This document shows positions 26,201 to 34,857 of a stretch of 64,000 bases of DNA, one piece after another. This DNA comes from an uncultured Bacilli bacterium (GTDB taxonomy: Bacteria > Bacillota_I > Bacilli_A > RFN20 > CAG-826). Position numbers and translations under genes: made by a program. The stretch lies in the NCBI GenBank assembly GCA_934140155.1, contig CAKPBC010000003.1, positions 1-64,000 on the forward strand, given 5' to 3'. How positions within the stretch are numbered: the first letter of the stretch is position 1; each line of letters opens with the position of its first letter. Under the pieces are notes generated by a model. The model was not told the DNA's origin. It was given only the letters and a program-made list of their open reading frames with translations, and made no database searches.

Positions 26201-26674
26201 GATCGTACAGCTGCACTTGCTGCGAATGTGGCGAAGTTCACAGATTATCGTTCGTATTTGGACTTTGACTTAATTGTTACAAACAAAGAAGGACAAGAAC
26301 AACGCTTATCACGTATGATGAAGAAAAAATCCGGTGGTGAAACACAAACACCATTCTATATTGCGGTTCTTGCATCATTTGCTCAATTATATCGTGTTAA
26401 TGATGAAGGCGAACTTGGTAATACTACAAGATTAATCATCTTTGATGAAGCATTCTCTAAAATGGACCGTAAACGTATTTCTGAATCAGTACGTTTATTA
26501 AGAAAATTCGGCTTACAAGCTATTTTATCAGCACCATCTGATAAGATTGCAGATATTTCCGAATTAGTGGATGAAACATTAGTTGTATTACATGATAAGA
26601 ATACTTCTAGAGTTCGTCTTTATGCCGAAGAAGATAAAGTATCTCTTGATACAAAAAACAAGATTAAATTATAA
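23270..26674 (+). CDS. jetC: JetC-family SMC-like ATPase (MukB/MksB-like)
   Basis: JetC is the SMC-type motor subunit. The 1134-residue product has an N-terminal Walker A GLNASGKST at residues 30-38, long coiled-coil arms (about 250-400 and 680-800) around a hinge-like region, a C-terminal ABC signature SGGETQTPF near residue 1022 and Walker B LIIFDEAFS near 1060. Start ATG 23270 has AGGTGA upstream; the GTG at 23261 is less likely. In Wadjet this motor loads on DNA and hands plasmids to the JetD nuclease. No jetD follows: the next gene encodes a membrane protein. Confidence 0.85.
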   Translation: MKSLKKVKIINWHYFWNETINVEPIVFLTGLNASGKSTLIDALQVILLGDTSGRFFNKAASEKSSRTLKGYLRGELGDAEDGGFKYLREGRFTSYIALEFYDDLNDKSFVMGCVFDSFDDGSEEHRYFCLEDKMPENEFIKDNIPMEYKTLAAYFASEYDGKYKFVDTNKQYQDLLKKKFGNIKDKYFSLFKKAVSFTPITDITTFITEYVCDAQANINIDSMQENILQYKRLENEAAIMGLRVDRLNEIAQSYQAYKTSFRNMSIYGYIVEKAELQVEVERLKSYEASIEKAQKRLLEIETELSDIDVNIAELNRRKTHLIQDKASNDTYRLTDELREQRKEEVEKLANLNRQAETVKNNLEQYATSFINVASKIVEKLSNFQDELMGDDHGYEFSDLLAAATRVVETSTNLKDNELQNIEMLSVETLKEWRDSLATFKQLVSALQVSLGRTITNYDKETANLRQQEVEMRNGGKSYDHNLTLVKNELQRILTERHNKPITVSLFADLIDIKSPKWVNAIEGYLYNQKFNLFVESQYYLEAYEILRELLARNHFYGTTLVDQEKIIERNYICEKGSLAEEIATDHDGARSYTNFLIGRLKKCRSPQEARESLNGITPECDIYRNFAMGKINPRLYAATYIGRSVGDAQIALKRAEIDRNNKLVSVLRDVHRDIAEASTLEIINSNEINTTISLIEGICQIDGIRQTIAYLDEELSKHDITQIESFDRRIKDVEDDIKDLENEKTNLFEEKGRLNTQIKTYREEKIPETKKHLKDRQDHLDNNYDPFVVAEEAEPLFNQMLVENRTPVDIITEYNTKYSQAQYKSQTFFSNVTKLRREYVKDYHLSYDTNQTDNDAYDKELVDMRDVKLPQYREAITDAYNKATKQFKDDFISRLRSAIEGVEIQIDDLNQALSQSVFGNDTYRFTCRPSQLYHRYYDMIKDDLLLQVGEDESAFIEKYSEVMNDLFRQIVDVGTSGDRTAALAANVAKFTDYRSYLDFDLIVTNKEGQEQRLSRMMKKKSGGETQTPFYIAVLASFAQLYRVNDEGELGNTTRLIIFDEAFSKMDRKRISESVRLLRKFGLQAILSAPSDKIADISELVDETLVVLHDKNTSRVRLYAEEDKVSLDTKNKIKL

Positions 26675-26678
26675 GGTT

Positions 26679-26708
26679 AATAGACCAGAATAAACGCTGG
26701 TCTATTTT
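26679..26708 (+). terminator. Hairpin terminator after jetC
   Basis: A perfect 10-bp stem (26679-26688 with 26697-26706) with an 8-base loop. The T-run after it is short, so termination may be partial. Confidence 0.6.
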
Positions 26709-26728
26709 GCGTTTTTGAAAGGATTAAT

Positions 26729-27634
26729 ATGGAGTTAAGTTACGCTAGTAAAAAAATAAGATCAAAAAAGATTTTAAGTGTCTTAAAATTGATTTTTGCT
26801 GTTTTGCTAGATTTCATTATTGTGACTGCTTTATATATGTTATTTTATCTTTTTGTTAATAAATATATAAAAGTTGTGACTGATAGTGCTTCGTTCCTTG
26901 CTTCCATATTAATTGCTCTTCTTGTGGCGGTTTTATCATCTATCATTGTGGTGTTAGTCAAAAAACACAAATTGAATAAAGAGTACCAAAAATTTTATAC
27001 AAAGTTACTTAAAGAAGAAGCAATGCTTGATGGTTTAGCGTTATTTGAAAATAAAATGCCATTTAATGATGTTGAAAAAAATATTATTGAACAATACGTT
27101 GGAATTAATAATTTATTGATTAAAAACGGATTAACACAAACTAGTTCAACAGCTTATTTTGATATTTATCAAGTCTATTATGGAAATCACAATCCAGGTG
27201 TATTAATAAAAACAAAAATAGCTTTTATTATTAAAGGTATGATTATAATTCGTAATGATAATCGTAAAGGTGAGTTATCTTACGAGGAGACTTCATTAAA
27301 ACAATATGGTTTTGGAACAAGCGATGGAATCACAACGAATAATGGATTTGCTATCTATACAACCATAGGCAATAAGATTTATAATTATATTGAGAAAGGT
27401 ATGGTTGAGCAATTAATTGAGTTTGGTACATTTGTCCGCTCGCCGTTAACATTAACACTTTTCGATGATAATTTATTTATATTCATAGATGGATGGAAAC
27501 TAAATATTGAAAAATCGCTATTTAACAAAGAAGGTATAGCAATTATTGATGCTCAAATTGAAGCTCTAAAGAAATTGCAAAACTATATAGAAAATATGAC
27601 ATTACTTATAAAAACTAATAGGGAGGAATGGTAA
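26729..27634 (+). CDS. Two-helix membrane protein of unknown function (weakly DUF3137-like)
   Basis: A 301-residue protein with two membrane helices (about residues 18-48 and 55-78) and a large cytoplasmic alpha/beta part. The order of strands and the late segment SPLTLTLFDDNLFIFIDGW followed by a long helix recall DUF3137 proteins; this is weak. It lies after the jetC terminator hairpin and 2 nt before glgC, so it may be read with either neighbour. It shows no nuclease or Toprim motif and is not a JetD substitute by sequence. Confidence 0.6.
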   Translation: MELSYASKKIRSKKILSVLKLIFAVLLDFIIVTALYMLFYLFVNKYIKVVTDSASFLASILIALLVAVLSSIIVVLVKKHKLNKEYQKFYTKLLKEEAMLDGLALFENKMPFNDVEKNIIEQYVGINNLLIKNGLTQTSSTAYFDIYQVYYGNHNPGVLIKTKIAFIIKGMIIIRNDNRKGELSYEETSLKQYGFGTSDGITTNNGFAIYTTIGNKIYNYIEKGMVEQLIEFGTFVRSPLTLTLFDDNLFIFIDGWKLNIEKSLFNKEGIAIIDAQIEALKKLQNYIENMTLLIKTNREEW

Positions 27635-27636
27635 GT

Positions 27637-28755
27637 ATGGCAAAACAAATCGTAGCAATGATCCTTGCCGGTGGAAAGGGAACACGTCTAGAAGCCTTAA
27701 CTAAAAAGGTTGCTAAACCTGCAGTATATTATGGTGGAAGATATCGTATTATTGATTTCCCTTTGTCTAACTGTGCAAATTCGGGAATTGACACTGTTGG
27801 TGTCTTAACCCAATATGAATCAGTTGCGCTTAACAATTATATTGGTAATGGAGAAAAATGGGGGTTAGATGGTGTAAGATCATTAGCATCCATATTGCCA
27901 CCTCGTCAAACAGAAGAAGGCGCAAATTGGTATCGTGGTACCGCTGATGCAATCGCGCAAAACATTGATTTCTTGGATTCAGTTAATCCAAAATACGTTT
28001 TAATTTTATCAGGCGACCACATTTATAAGATGAATTATCATCAAATGTTAACTGATCATATTAAAAATAAAGCTGATGCCACTATCGCGGTATTAAATGT
28101 TTCTTTAAAAGAAGCATCACGTTTTGGTATTATGAACGTTAATGATGATATGTCGATTTATGAATTTGAAGAAAAACCGAAAAATCCAAAATCAACTTTA
28201 GCATCAATGGGTATTTATATTTTTACTTATGATGTTCTTCGTAGTGCTTTAATTAAAGATATGAAAAACGATGAATCTGACCATGACTTTGGTAAAAATA
28301 TTATTCCATATTTAATTAATAAAAATAAGCGTGTATTTGCATATAGATTCAATGGTTATTGGAAAGATGTTGGTACTATTGAGTCATTATGGCAAGCTAA
28401 TATGGATTTATTAGATGATAATAACGATGTTGATTTATATAATGCTTCAGAAGAAATGAAAATATTCTCCGAAGATACTAAATCAGTGCCTCAATATGTT
28501 GGTAAAAAAGCAATTGTTAAAAATTCATTATTGAATCAAGGATCAGTTGTGTTAGGACATGTAGAACATAGTATTATCTCTAATGAAGCTTTAATTGAAG
28601 AAGGAGCAATTGTTCGTGATTGTGTTGTTATGCCTGGCGCTATAGTTAAAGAAGGCGCTGAAGTATATAAAGCTATTATTGGTGATCACGAAGTAATTGA
28701 AAAAGGTACAATTATTAATAAAGATGAAAAAGAAATTGTACTAATTAAAAAATAG
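27637..28755 (+). CDS. glgC: Glucose-1-phosphate adenylyltransferase GlgC
   Basis: GlgC makes ADP-glucose for glycogen synthesis. The 372-residue product has the nucleotide-binding AMILAGGKGTRLEALT at the start, the RIIDFPLSNCANSGI segment, the SGDHIYKMNY motif and a C-terminal left-handed beta-helix. The ATG at 27637 is used because GGGAGG lies about 11 nt upstream; the ATG at 27628 is too close. It forms a tight operon with glgD and glgA. Neither a branching enzyme nor a phosphorylase is in the window. Confidence 0.95.
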   Translation: MAKQIVAMILAGGKGTRLEALTKKVAKPAVYYGGRYRIIDFPLSNCANSGIDTVGVLTQYESVALNNYIGNGEKWGLDGVRSLASILPPRQTEEGANWYRGTADAIAQNIDFLDSVNPKYVLILSGDHIYKMNYHQMLTDHIKNKADATIAVLNVSLKEASRFGIMNVNDDMSIYEFEEKPKNPKSTLASMGIYIFTYDVLRSALIKDMKNDESDHDFGKNIIPYLINKNKRVFAYRFNGYWKDVGTIESLWQANMDLLDDNNDVDLYNASEEMKIFSEDTKSVPQYVGKKAIVKNSLLNQGSVVLGHVEHSIISNEALIEEGAIVRDCVVMPGAIVKEGAEVYKAIIGDHEVIEKGTIINKDEKEIVLIKK

Positions 28756-28765
28756 GAGGCAAGTT

Positions 28766-29875
28766 ATGTATAAAGTATTAGGTTATTGTAATTTACATCA
28801 TTCTCCGTCTTTAGGAGAACTAACAGAAAGCCGTTCTATTGCATCAACTCCATTTTTAGGAAGATATGCTTTTATTGACTTTACTTTATCTAATTTCACA
28901 AATTCAGGAATTGATATGGTTGGTATTTTAGTTAAAGAACATCAACGTTCTTTAGTAAAACACTTAGGTAACGCTAATGTGTGGAATATTAATACTAAAT
29001 TAGGTATTAATACCATTTTATATAATGAAAATGAAGCAAGAAACCCATTATATAATCATGATGTTAATAACATTAAAGAAAATGACTGGTTATTACATAA
29101 AGTAAACGCAGATTATGTTGTTATTGCTCCTGTACATTTTGTTATGGCAATTGATTATAATGAAGTAATTAAAAAACATATTGAAAACGGCGCTAATATA
29201 ACAGTGGTTTATCAAAAAGTTGATAATGCAAAAACACATTTTGAACATTGTGATGTAGTAAGTTTAGAAGGTAATACTATTACAAGTTTAAAGAAAAATA
29301 ATTGTACAAAAGATAAAGTTAATATTTCGCTTGAAACTTATGTAATAAGCATGAAAAAATTTAAAGAATTGATTTATAAAACAAGTCAAATCTCAGCTTT
29401 ATATAACTTAAGAGATTTAATTGCTTATTCATTAAAAAGTGAATTAGTTTATGGCTTTGAACATAAAGGATATGTTCGTTGCTTTGATAGTTTAACTCAT
29501 TATATGCAATATTCTCTTGAACTTTTAGATTATAAAAAACGTCAAGGACTATTCTTAAATAATTGGCCAATATTCACAGTAACTAATGATACTCCACCAA
29601 CCAAATATCTTAATAATTCCGAAGTGAAGAATTCATTTATTTCTAATGGTGCGATTATTGATGGTAAAGTAGAAAATTCTATTTTATCTCGTAAAGTTAT
29701 TGTTAAAGAAGGCGCAGTTATTAATAACTGTATTATTCTTACTGATTGCGTAATTTCCGAAGATTGTCATTTAGAAAATGTTATCGTTGATAAATACGCT
29801 AAAATTATTCATGTTAAAGAATTAATTGGTGATGCTGATAATCCAGTATTTATTAAGCAAGGAGCTAATGTTTAA
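28766..29875 (+). CDS. glgD: GlgD, regulatory-type ADP-glucose pyrophosphorylase subunit
   Basis: GlgD is a GlgC paralogue that forms hetero-tetramers with GlgC in Firmicutes. The 369-residue product keeps the fold (GRYAFIDFTLSNFTNSGIDMVGIL near residue 33) but lacks the catalytic GGxGxRL start motif, which fits the non-catalytic subunit. An AGGAGG site precedes the ATG, 10 nt after glgC. The C-terminal part shows the hexapeptide-type beta-helix. Confidence 0.93.
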   Translation: MYKVLGYCNLHHSPSLGELTESRSIASTPFLGRYAFIDFTLSNFTNSGIDMVGILVKEHQRSLVKHLGNANVWNINTKLGINTILYNENEARNPLYNHDVNNIKENDWLLHKVNADYVVIAPVHFVMAIDYNEVIKKHIENGANITVVYQKVDNAKTHFEHCDVVSLEGNTITSLKKNNCTKDKVNISLETYVISMKKFKELIYKTSQISALYNLRDLIAYSLKSELVYGFEHKGYVRCFDSLTHYMQYSLELLDYKKRQGLFLNNWPIFTVTNDTPPTKYLNNSEVKNSFISNGAIIDGKVENSILSRKVIVKEGAVINNCIILTDCVISEDCHLENVIVDKYAKIIHVKELIGDADNPVFIKQGANV

Positions 29876-29876
29876 T

Positions 29877-31304
29877 ATGAAAATAGTAATGGTTACTGGT
29901 GAAGCAAATCCTTTAGTTAAAACCGGCGGACTTGCTGATGTTGTTTATTCCTTATCTAAAGAATTAGTTAAATCAAGAAAAAATGATGTTTCAATTATTA
30001 TGCCTTTTTATAAACAAGTTAAGGCAAAATTAACTAAACGTCCAATAAAAGTATGCTCTTTTGAAGTATATATGTCTTGGCGTAAACAATATTGTGTTGT
30101 TTATAAAACCATAATTGAAGGAATTAGATACTTTTTAATTAAAAATGATCAATATTTTAATCGTGACAATGTTTATGGTTATGATGATGACATTGAACGT
30201 TTTGCTTGTTTTACTTTAGCAAGTAAAAAACTTATGGAAACAATTAATTTAATTCCAGATGTTATTCATATCCACGATTGGCATCCAGGTATGTTACCTT
30301 TATTAATTAAAGATGACTATGGTTCACCACTAAGTAAAGCAAAATTTGTTTTAACAATTCATAATCCAGCATTTAAAGGTTTATTTGATAAGTATTTCTT
30401 AGGAAATTTCTATAACTTAAGTGATAAATACTTTAATGATGGTTCCGTATGTTTCAATGGTGCAGTATCAACTTTAAAAACTGCCATTGTGTATTCTAAT
30501 AAGATTACTACTGTTTCACCTACACATCGCATTGAATTATTGACTGATGAAGCAATATCTGGCGGTTTAAACCATGTTTTAGAATATCGCCGTGATGATT
30601 TTGTTGGTATTTTAAATGGTATTGACTATGAAGAATTTGATCCAACTAAAGATGAGAAAATCGTTGCTAAATTTAAAGGAAATATTGTTTCCTTTAAAAA
30701 GGCGAATAAAGAAGCTTTATTAAAAGAAAAAGATTTAGTAAATGATGACGCTCCACTTTATGGTATGGTATCACGTTTAACTTGGCAAAAAGGTTTAGAT
30801 ATTATGCTTGGAAACGTTGAATCATTACTTCAAAGAGGTAGTAAAGTAATAATTTTAGGATCTGGTGAATCTAAATACGAAAATCACTTAGAATATTTAC
30901 GCGCTAAATACCCACATCACTTATCTATCTATATTGGCTATAACGATGAATTAGCTCATAAAATATATGCCGCTAGCGATTTCTTTTTAATGCCATCTTT
31001 ATTTGAACCATGTGGATTATCACAAATGATATCTTTACATTACGCTACTTTACCAGTTGTGCGCTTAGTCGGTGGACTTAAAGATAGTGTGACTCCATAT
31101 GTTGATGACAATTTAAAATACGCGGATGGATTTGGTTTCTATGATTATACATATAATGCTTTAAGTGGCACCTTAAATTGGTGTGAACAAGTATATAAAG
31201 ATAAAGAAAAAATGAAAATACTTCGTAATAATGCTTTAGAACAAAATTACGATTGGAAGAAGTCAAGTCAAAAATATTTAGCACTTTATAAAAGTATTAT
31301 TTAA
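29877..31304 (+). CDS. glgA: Glycogen synthase GlgA
   Basis: GlgA (GT5 family) extends alpha-1,4-glucan from ADP-glucose. The 475-residue product has the ADP-glucose-binding KTGGLADV motif at residues 16-23, IHDWHPG, the TVSPTH segment and the C-terminal MPSLFEPCGLSQ motif containing the conserved Glu. The ATG at 29877 starts 1 nt after the glgD stop, with GGAG further upstream inside glgD. Its last 8 bases overlap the 3' end of the convergent C26 gene. Confidence 0.95.
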   Translation: MKIVMVTGEANPLVKTGGLADVVYSLSKELVKSRKNDVSIIMPFYKQVKAKLTKRPIKVCSFEVYMSWRKQYCVVYKTIIEGIRYFLIKNDQYFNRDNVYGYDDDIERFACFTLASKKLMETINLIPDVIHIHDWHPGMLPLLIKDDYGSPLSKAKFVLTIHNPAFKGLFDKYFLGNFYNLSDKYFNDGSVCFNGAVSTLKTAIVYSNKITTVSPTHRIELLTDEAISGGLNHVLEYRRDDFVGILNGIDYEEFDPTKDEKIVAKFKGNIVSFKKANKEALLKEKDLVNDDAPLYGMVSRLTWQKGLDIMLGNVESLLQRGSKVIILGSGESKYENHLEYLRAKYPHHLSIYIGYNDELAHKIYAASDFFLMPSLFEPCGLSQMISLHYATLPVVRLVGGLKDSVTPYVDDNLKYADGFGFYDYTYNALSGTLNWCEQVYKDKEKMKILRNNALEQNYDWKKSSQKYLALYKSII

Positions 31305-31902
31305 AAAATAATTTAATAAACTTTTGTAATGGTTCATAATCATAATTAATTTCAGGATGATACTCGACTGCTAGTATCATCCTTTTTTTATCGATTATTT
31401 CTTCAATAATAAAGTCCTCACTTTTAGCTAAACACTTAAAGTTAGGCGCTAAAACATCAATGCACTGATGATGAAAAGAATTAGTATATTTAGTTAGTTT
31501 TTCATTATTGATGATATAATGTCTTCCTAAGTGTGTAATAGGTATTTCTTTTAAAGTACCGCCAAAATATACATTTAATATTTGTAAACCTCGGCATATC
31601 CCAAATATGGGGATTTTTTTATTAATGGCTAATTTAATAGCTTGATATTCTAAACTATCTAAATCTTCGTCATGAGCAAGTGGGATATCTTTGTTATAAA
31701 GTAAAGGACTAACATCTCCTCCACCAATTAACGCTAAAGAACTAATAAGTGAAAATACTACATCAATATTATTTTTAGTAATTAGCAAAACTTTAAAACT
31801 AAGATGTTCAAAATAACTTATATATCTATGATATATGCCGAGTATTTGTTTATGGTTTATATCATAATTTCGACTTACAATTCCGATAACGTAATTATTC
31901 AT
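31297..31902 (-). CDS. Class I glutamine amidotransferase, peptidase C26 family
   Basis: A 201-residue protein of the gamma-glutamyl-GABA hydrolase (PuuD-like) family. The catalytic Cys lies in FGICRGLQ, with the oxyanion GGGDVSP, the SFHHQ segment and the catalytic His-Glu in VEYHPE. The substrate is probably a gamma-glutamyl amide; polyamine catabolism is possible because of the polyamine genes at 60.7 kb, but that is inference. The start is set at ATG 31902, which has GAGAGG upstream, rather than at 31926. It converges on glgA with overlapping stops. Confidence 0.85.
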   Translation of the reverse strand: MNNYVIGIVSRNYDINHKQILGIYHRYISYFEHLSFKVLLITKNNIDVVFSLISSLALIGGGDVSPLLYNKDIPLAHDEDLDSLEYQAIKLAINKKIPIFGICRGLQILNVYFGGTLKEIPITHLGRHYIINNEKLTKYTNSFHHQCIDVLAPNFKCLAKSEDFIIEEIIDKKRMILAVEYHPEINYDYEPLQKFIKLFFK

Positions 31903-31953
31903 TTCTAAAAAGAACCTCTCATACATAGATTATAAGTGTTAGGGGTTGGTTTT

Positions 31954-32967
31954 ATGATTAAATTATATGATGTAGCTGTTGTAGGTGGACACGGACTAGT
32001 ATCCAAAGCCATTGTTAATGATTTATTTAAATATAATTTTCCAATTAAGAATTTAGTTATTTATGGATCAAAAGAGCATAAGAACATTGAATTAATAAGT
32101 AATGGAAAAAAATTCAAAGTCGATACTATTGATGAGGAAAATATTCCACATTTTGACTTAGTTTTCTTTTCTACTGGTGATGATTTGTCTTATAAATATG
32201 CACCATTATTTATCAAAAAAGGTGCACGAGTAATTGATAATTCTTCTTATTTTCGAATGGATGAAAAAGTTCCTCTTGTTATACCAGAAATAAATAAAGA
32301 AGATTTATTAAATGAGACAATGATTTATGCAAATCCGAATTGTACAACTATTCTTTTATTATTAGCTTCAAAAGCAGTTCATAAGTTATTTTCTTTAGAA
32401 AAAATTATTGTAAGTAGCTATCAATCTGTTTCAGGAGCGGGTTCTTTAGCTTTACAAGAATTAATTAATGAAATGCATAATGAAAACTATCAACCAAAAA
32501 TATTGCCAAGTAAAAACGCTACTAAAAAACAAATATTTAATAATATTCTTCCTATAGTTGATGAAATAGAAGAAGATGGCTATACCAAAGAAGAAAATAA
32601 AATCATTAATGAAAGTAAAAAAATACTTCATAAAAAAGATTTAGAACTTAATCCAACTTGTGTAAGAGTTCCTACCATATTTGGACATGGTATAAGCGCA
32701 TCTTTAGTGTGTAAGGAAAAAATAGATTTAAATGCTTTAAAAGAAGAATATAAAAAATGTAGTTATATCCGATTACTAGAATATCCCAATTATCCGGATG
32801 TTAAATCTGTTACCGGTACCACTTTAGTGGATATTGGAAGATTAAGAGTGGATAAATACTGCGAATTCACAGTTAATTTATTTGCAACATCCGACAATTT
32901 AATAAGAGGTGCAAGTTATAATGCTGTTATGATTGCATTAGCGTTATTGGAGTTAAAAATATTATGA
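31954..32967 (+). CDS. asd: Aspartate-semialdehyde dehydrogenase
   Basis: Asd reduces aspartyl phosphate to aspartate semialdehyde, the branch point to diaminopimelate, lysine and threonine. The 337-residue product has the catalytic Cys130 in YANPNCTT and the YQSVSGAG motif, both as in the family. The nucleotide loop reads GGHGLVS where most have GATGxVG. The ATG at 31954 follows a GGGG/TTGG region. It overlaps dapF by 4 nt (ATGA) and starts a three-gene diaminopimelate operon. Confidence 0.92.
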   Translation: MIKLYDVAVVGGHGLVSKAIVNDLFKYNFPIKNLVIYGSKEHKNIELISNGKKFKVDTIDEENIPHFDLVFFSTGDDLSYKYAPLFIKKGARVIDNSSYFRMDEKVPLVIPEINKEDLLNETMIYANPNCTTILLLLASKAVHKLFSLEKIIVSSYQSVSGAGSLALQELINEMHNENYQPKILPSKNATKKQIFNNILPIVDEIEEDGYTKEENKIINESKKILHKKDLELNPTCVRVPTIFGHGISASLVCKEKIDLNALKEEYKKCSYIRLLEYPNYPDVKSVTGTTLVDIGRLRVDKYCEFTVNLFATSDNLIRGASYNAVMIALALLELKIL

Positions 32968-33695
32968 TATTTTATAAATTTGAATCAATGGGTAATGATT
33001 TTATCTTACTTTACGAAGAAGATTTTTGCTTAGAAGATGTTAAGAATTTATGTAAGCAACATTTTTCTATTGGAGCAGATGGAATCATAATTCTATATAA
33101 AGATAAAAAATATGATATTGCAATGGATATTTATAACGCTGATGGAAGTAAAGCTAAGATGTGTGGAAATGGATTAAAAATTGTCGGATATTTTTTAAAT
33201 AATATTTTGCGTATTGCTAAAGATGAATATAAAATAATCGTCAATAATAATTTTGTTGCTTATGCTGGAGTATCTAATGATGAATATTATGCATTAGTGG
33301 ATTATCCATTATTTAAAACAAAAATAGATAATTATTATATTTATAATATTAATAATATTCATGCCGTAAAAGTAGTGGATTTTTTATCTAAAAGTTCCTT
33401 AATTAAAGATGGAAAAAGCGAAAAATTTAAAGGCATGAATGTTAGTAATTTAGTAATATTGGGTGATGATGAAGTACAAATATTAACATATGAAAATGGT
33501 GTTGGAATTACCAACTCATGTGGTAGTGCTTCACTTTGTGCATTTGCTTATTTACATGATAAAAAATATATTAAAAATGTCTTAAGTTTTCACTCACTAG
33601 GTGGTAATTATCATATTGAAAAATTAGGAAATAAGTTATGTTTATTCGGAAAAGTTAATTTTATTTATAAAGGAGAAATATATAATGGACTTTAA
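32964..33695 (+). CDS. dapF: Diaminopimelate epimerase
   Basis: DapF converts LL- to meso-diaminopimelate, the precursor for lysine and peptidoglycan crosslinks. The 243-residue product has both catalytic cysteines: Cys67 in KMCGNGLK and Cys186 in TNSCGSAS. It is slightly shorter than typical (about 270). It overlaps asd by 4 nt and the aminotransferase by 11 nt. Its presence argues for a meso-DAP type cell wall. Confidence 0.93.
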   Translation: MIFYKFESMGNDFILLYEEDFCLEDVKNLCKQHFSIGADGIIILYKDKKYDIAMDIYNADGSKAKMCGNGLKIVGYFLNNILRIAKDEYKIIVNNNFVAYAGVSNDEYYALVDYPLFKTKIDNYYIYNINNIHAVKVVDFLSKSSLIKDGKSEKFKGMNVSNLVILGDDEVQILTYENGVGITNSCGSASLCAFAYLHDKKYIKNVLSFHSLGGNYHIEKLGNKLCLFGKVNFIYKGEIYNGL

Positions 33696-34857
33696 TGATT
33701 TAATAATTAAAGATTTTGACAAAATATTTTATAATCGATTTCAAGAAATTTTAAAATTAAAAGCTAATTATAATGGACCAATGAAATTAATGGACTTTGG
33801 TGTAGGAGAAGAAAAATCTATGCCAAATCAACTTATTTTAGATGCACTTAAAAATAATTTAGATTATTCTAAATATCATAAATATGCCGATAACGATAAA
33901 ACACGTTTTATTGATAGTGCAATTTCTTATTTGAAACGTAATTTTGATGTAGAAGTAAATGATAAAGAAATTACTCATATTATGGGAGCAAAATCGTTAC
34001 TTGCTATGTTACCTTTCATGTTCCTTAATGAAGATGATTATGTCGTAACACTTAAACCAAGTTATGTCATTTTAGAACGTTCCGCTGAATTAAAAGGAGC
34101 GCATATTGCTTATTTACCTCTTAAAGAAGAAAATGATTTTTACCCCGATTTAACTAGCATTAGTGAAGATATTTGGAAAAAGACAAAGATTTTAAATTTA
34201 AATTTTCCTCATAATCCTACCGGGGCAACGGTTGATGAAAAGTTTTATAAAGAAGCGATAAAATACGCTAAAAAATATCATTTTATTATTGTAAATGATG
34301 CTGCGTATATCGGAATTCATTATCAAAAACCAACTGCTTTTTTAAGTGTAGATGGAGCAAAAGATGTCGGAATTGAAATATATACGTTATCTAAAAGCCA
34401 TAATATGACTGGATTTCGTATTGGATTTGTAGCCGGAAATGAAAAACTAATTAATATGATTAAAGAACTTAAAAATAACTTTGATAGTGGCCAATATATT
34501 CCCATCCAATTAGCGGCCTCTATTGCTTTAGATCACGATGAGATAAGTGAAGAATTAAGTAATTTATACTTAAAAAGAATGAAAAAAATAGCCATGGTTC
34601 TATTTGAACATGGCTTATACGCATATATTCCTTACGCAACTTTTTATCTTTATGTTAAAATTCCTTCAGAAATTAAAGGACATGTATTTCATAGCGCTAA
34701 AGAATTTGCAATGTATTTATTAGAAAATTTCGGCATAATGACTATTCCTTATGATGAAGAAGGTCATTATATTCGCATTTCTATGACTTATGTTACGGAT
34801 GACGAAGAAAAGTTTATTCAAGAATTTAAAAATCGTTTAGATTTATTATTTTTCTAA
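33685..34857 (+). CDS. Class I/II aminotransferase, probable LL-diaminopimelate aminotransferase
   Basis: A 390-residue fold-type I PLP aminotransferase. The PLP Lys lies near residue 238 in LSKSHNMTGFRIGF; NFPHNPTGA and NDAAYIGI are the other cofactor motifs. The operon with asd and dapF suggests the DapL reaction, converting tetrahydrodipicolinate directly to LL-DAP and bypassing succinylated or acetylated intermediates. The assignment to DapL rests on context more than on diagnostic residues. Its stop codon region overlaps the convergent ppiB by 12 nt. Confidence 0.8.
   Translation: MDFNDLIIKDFDKIFYNRFQEILKLKANYNGPMKLMDFGVGEEKSMPNQLILDALKNNLDYSKYHKYADNDKTRFIDSAISYLKRNFDVEVNDKEITHIMGAKSLLAMLPFMFLNEDDYVVTLKPSYVILERSAELKGAHIAYLPLKEENDFYPDLTSISEDIWKKTKILNLNFPHNPTGATVDEKFYKEAIKYAKKYHFIIVNDAAYIGIHYQKPTAFLSVDGAKDVGIEIYTLSKSHNMTGFRIGFVAGNEKLINMIKELKNNFDSGQYIPIQLAASIALDHDEISEELSNLYLKRMKKIAMVLFEHGLYAYIPYATFYLYVKIPSEIKGHVFHSAKEFAMYLLENFGIMTIPYDEEGHYIRISMTYVTDDEEKFIQEFKNRLDLLFF

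Noticed and set aside
26729..27634. The gene after jetC as a replacement for JetD
   Set aside because: It encodes a two-helix membrane protein without Toprim or nuclease motifs and lies after a terminator hairpin, close to glgC.
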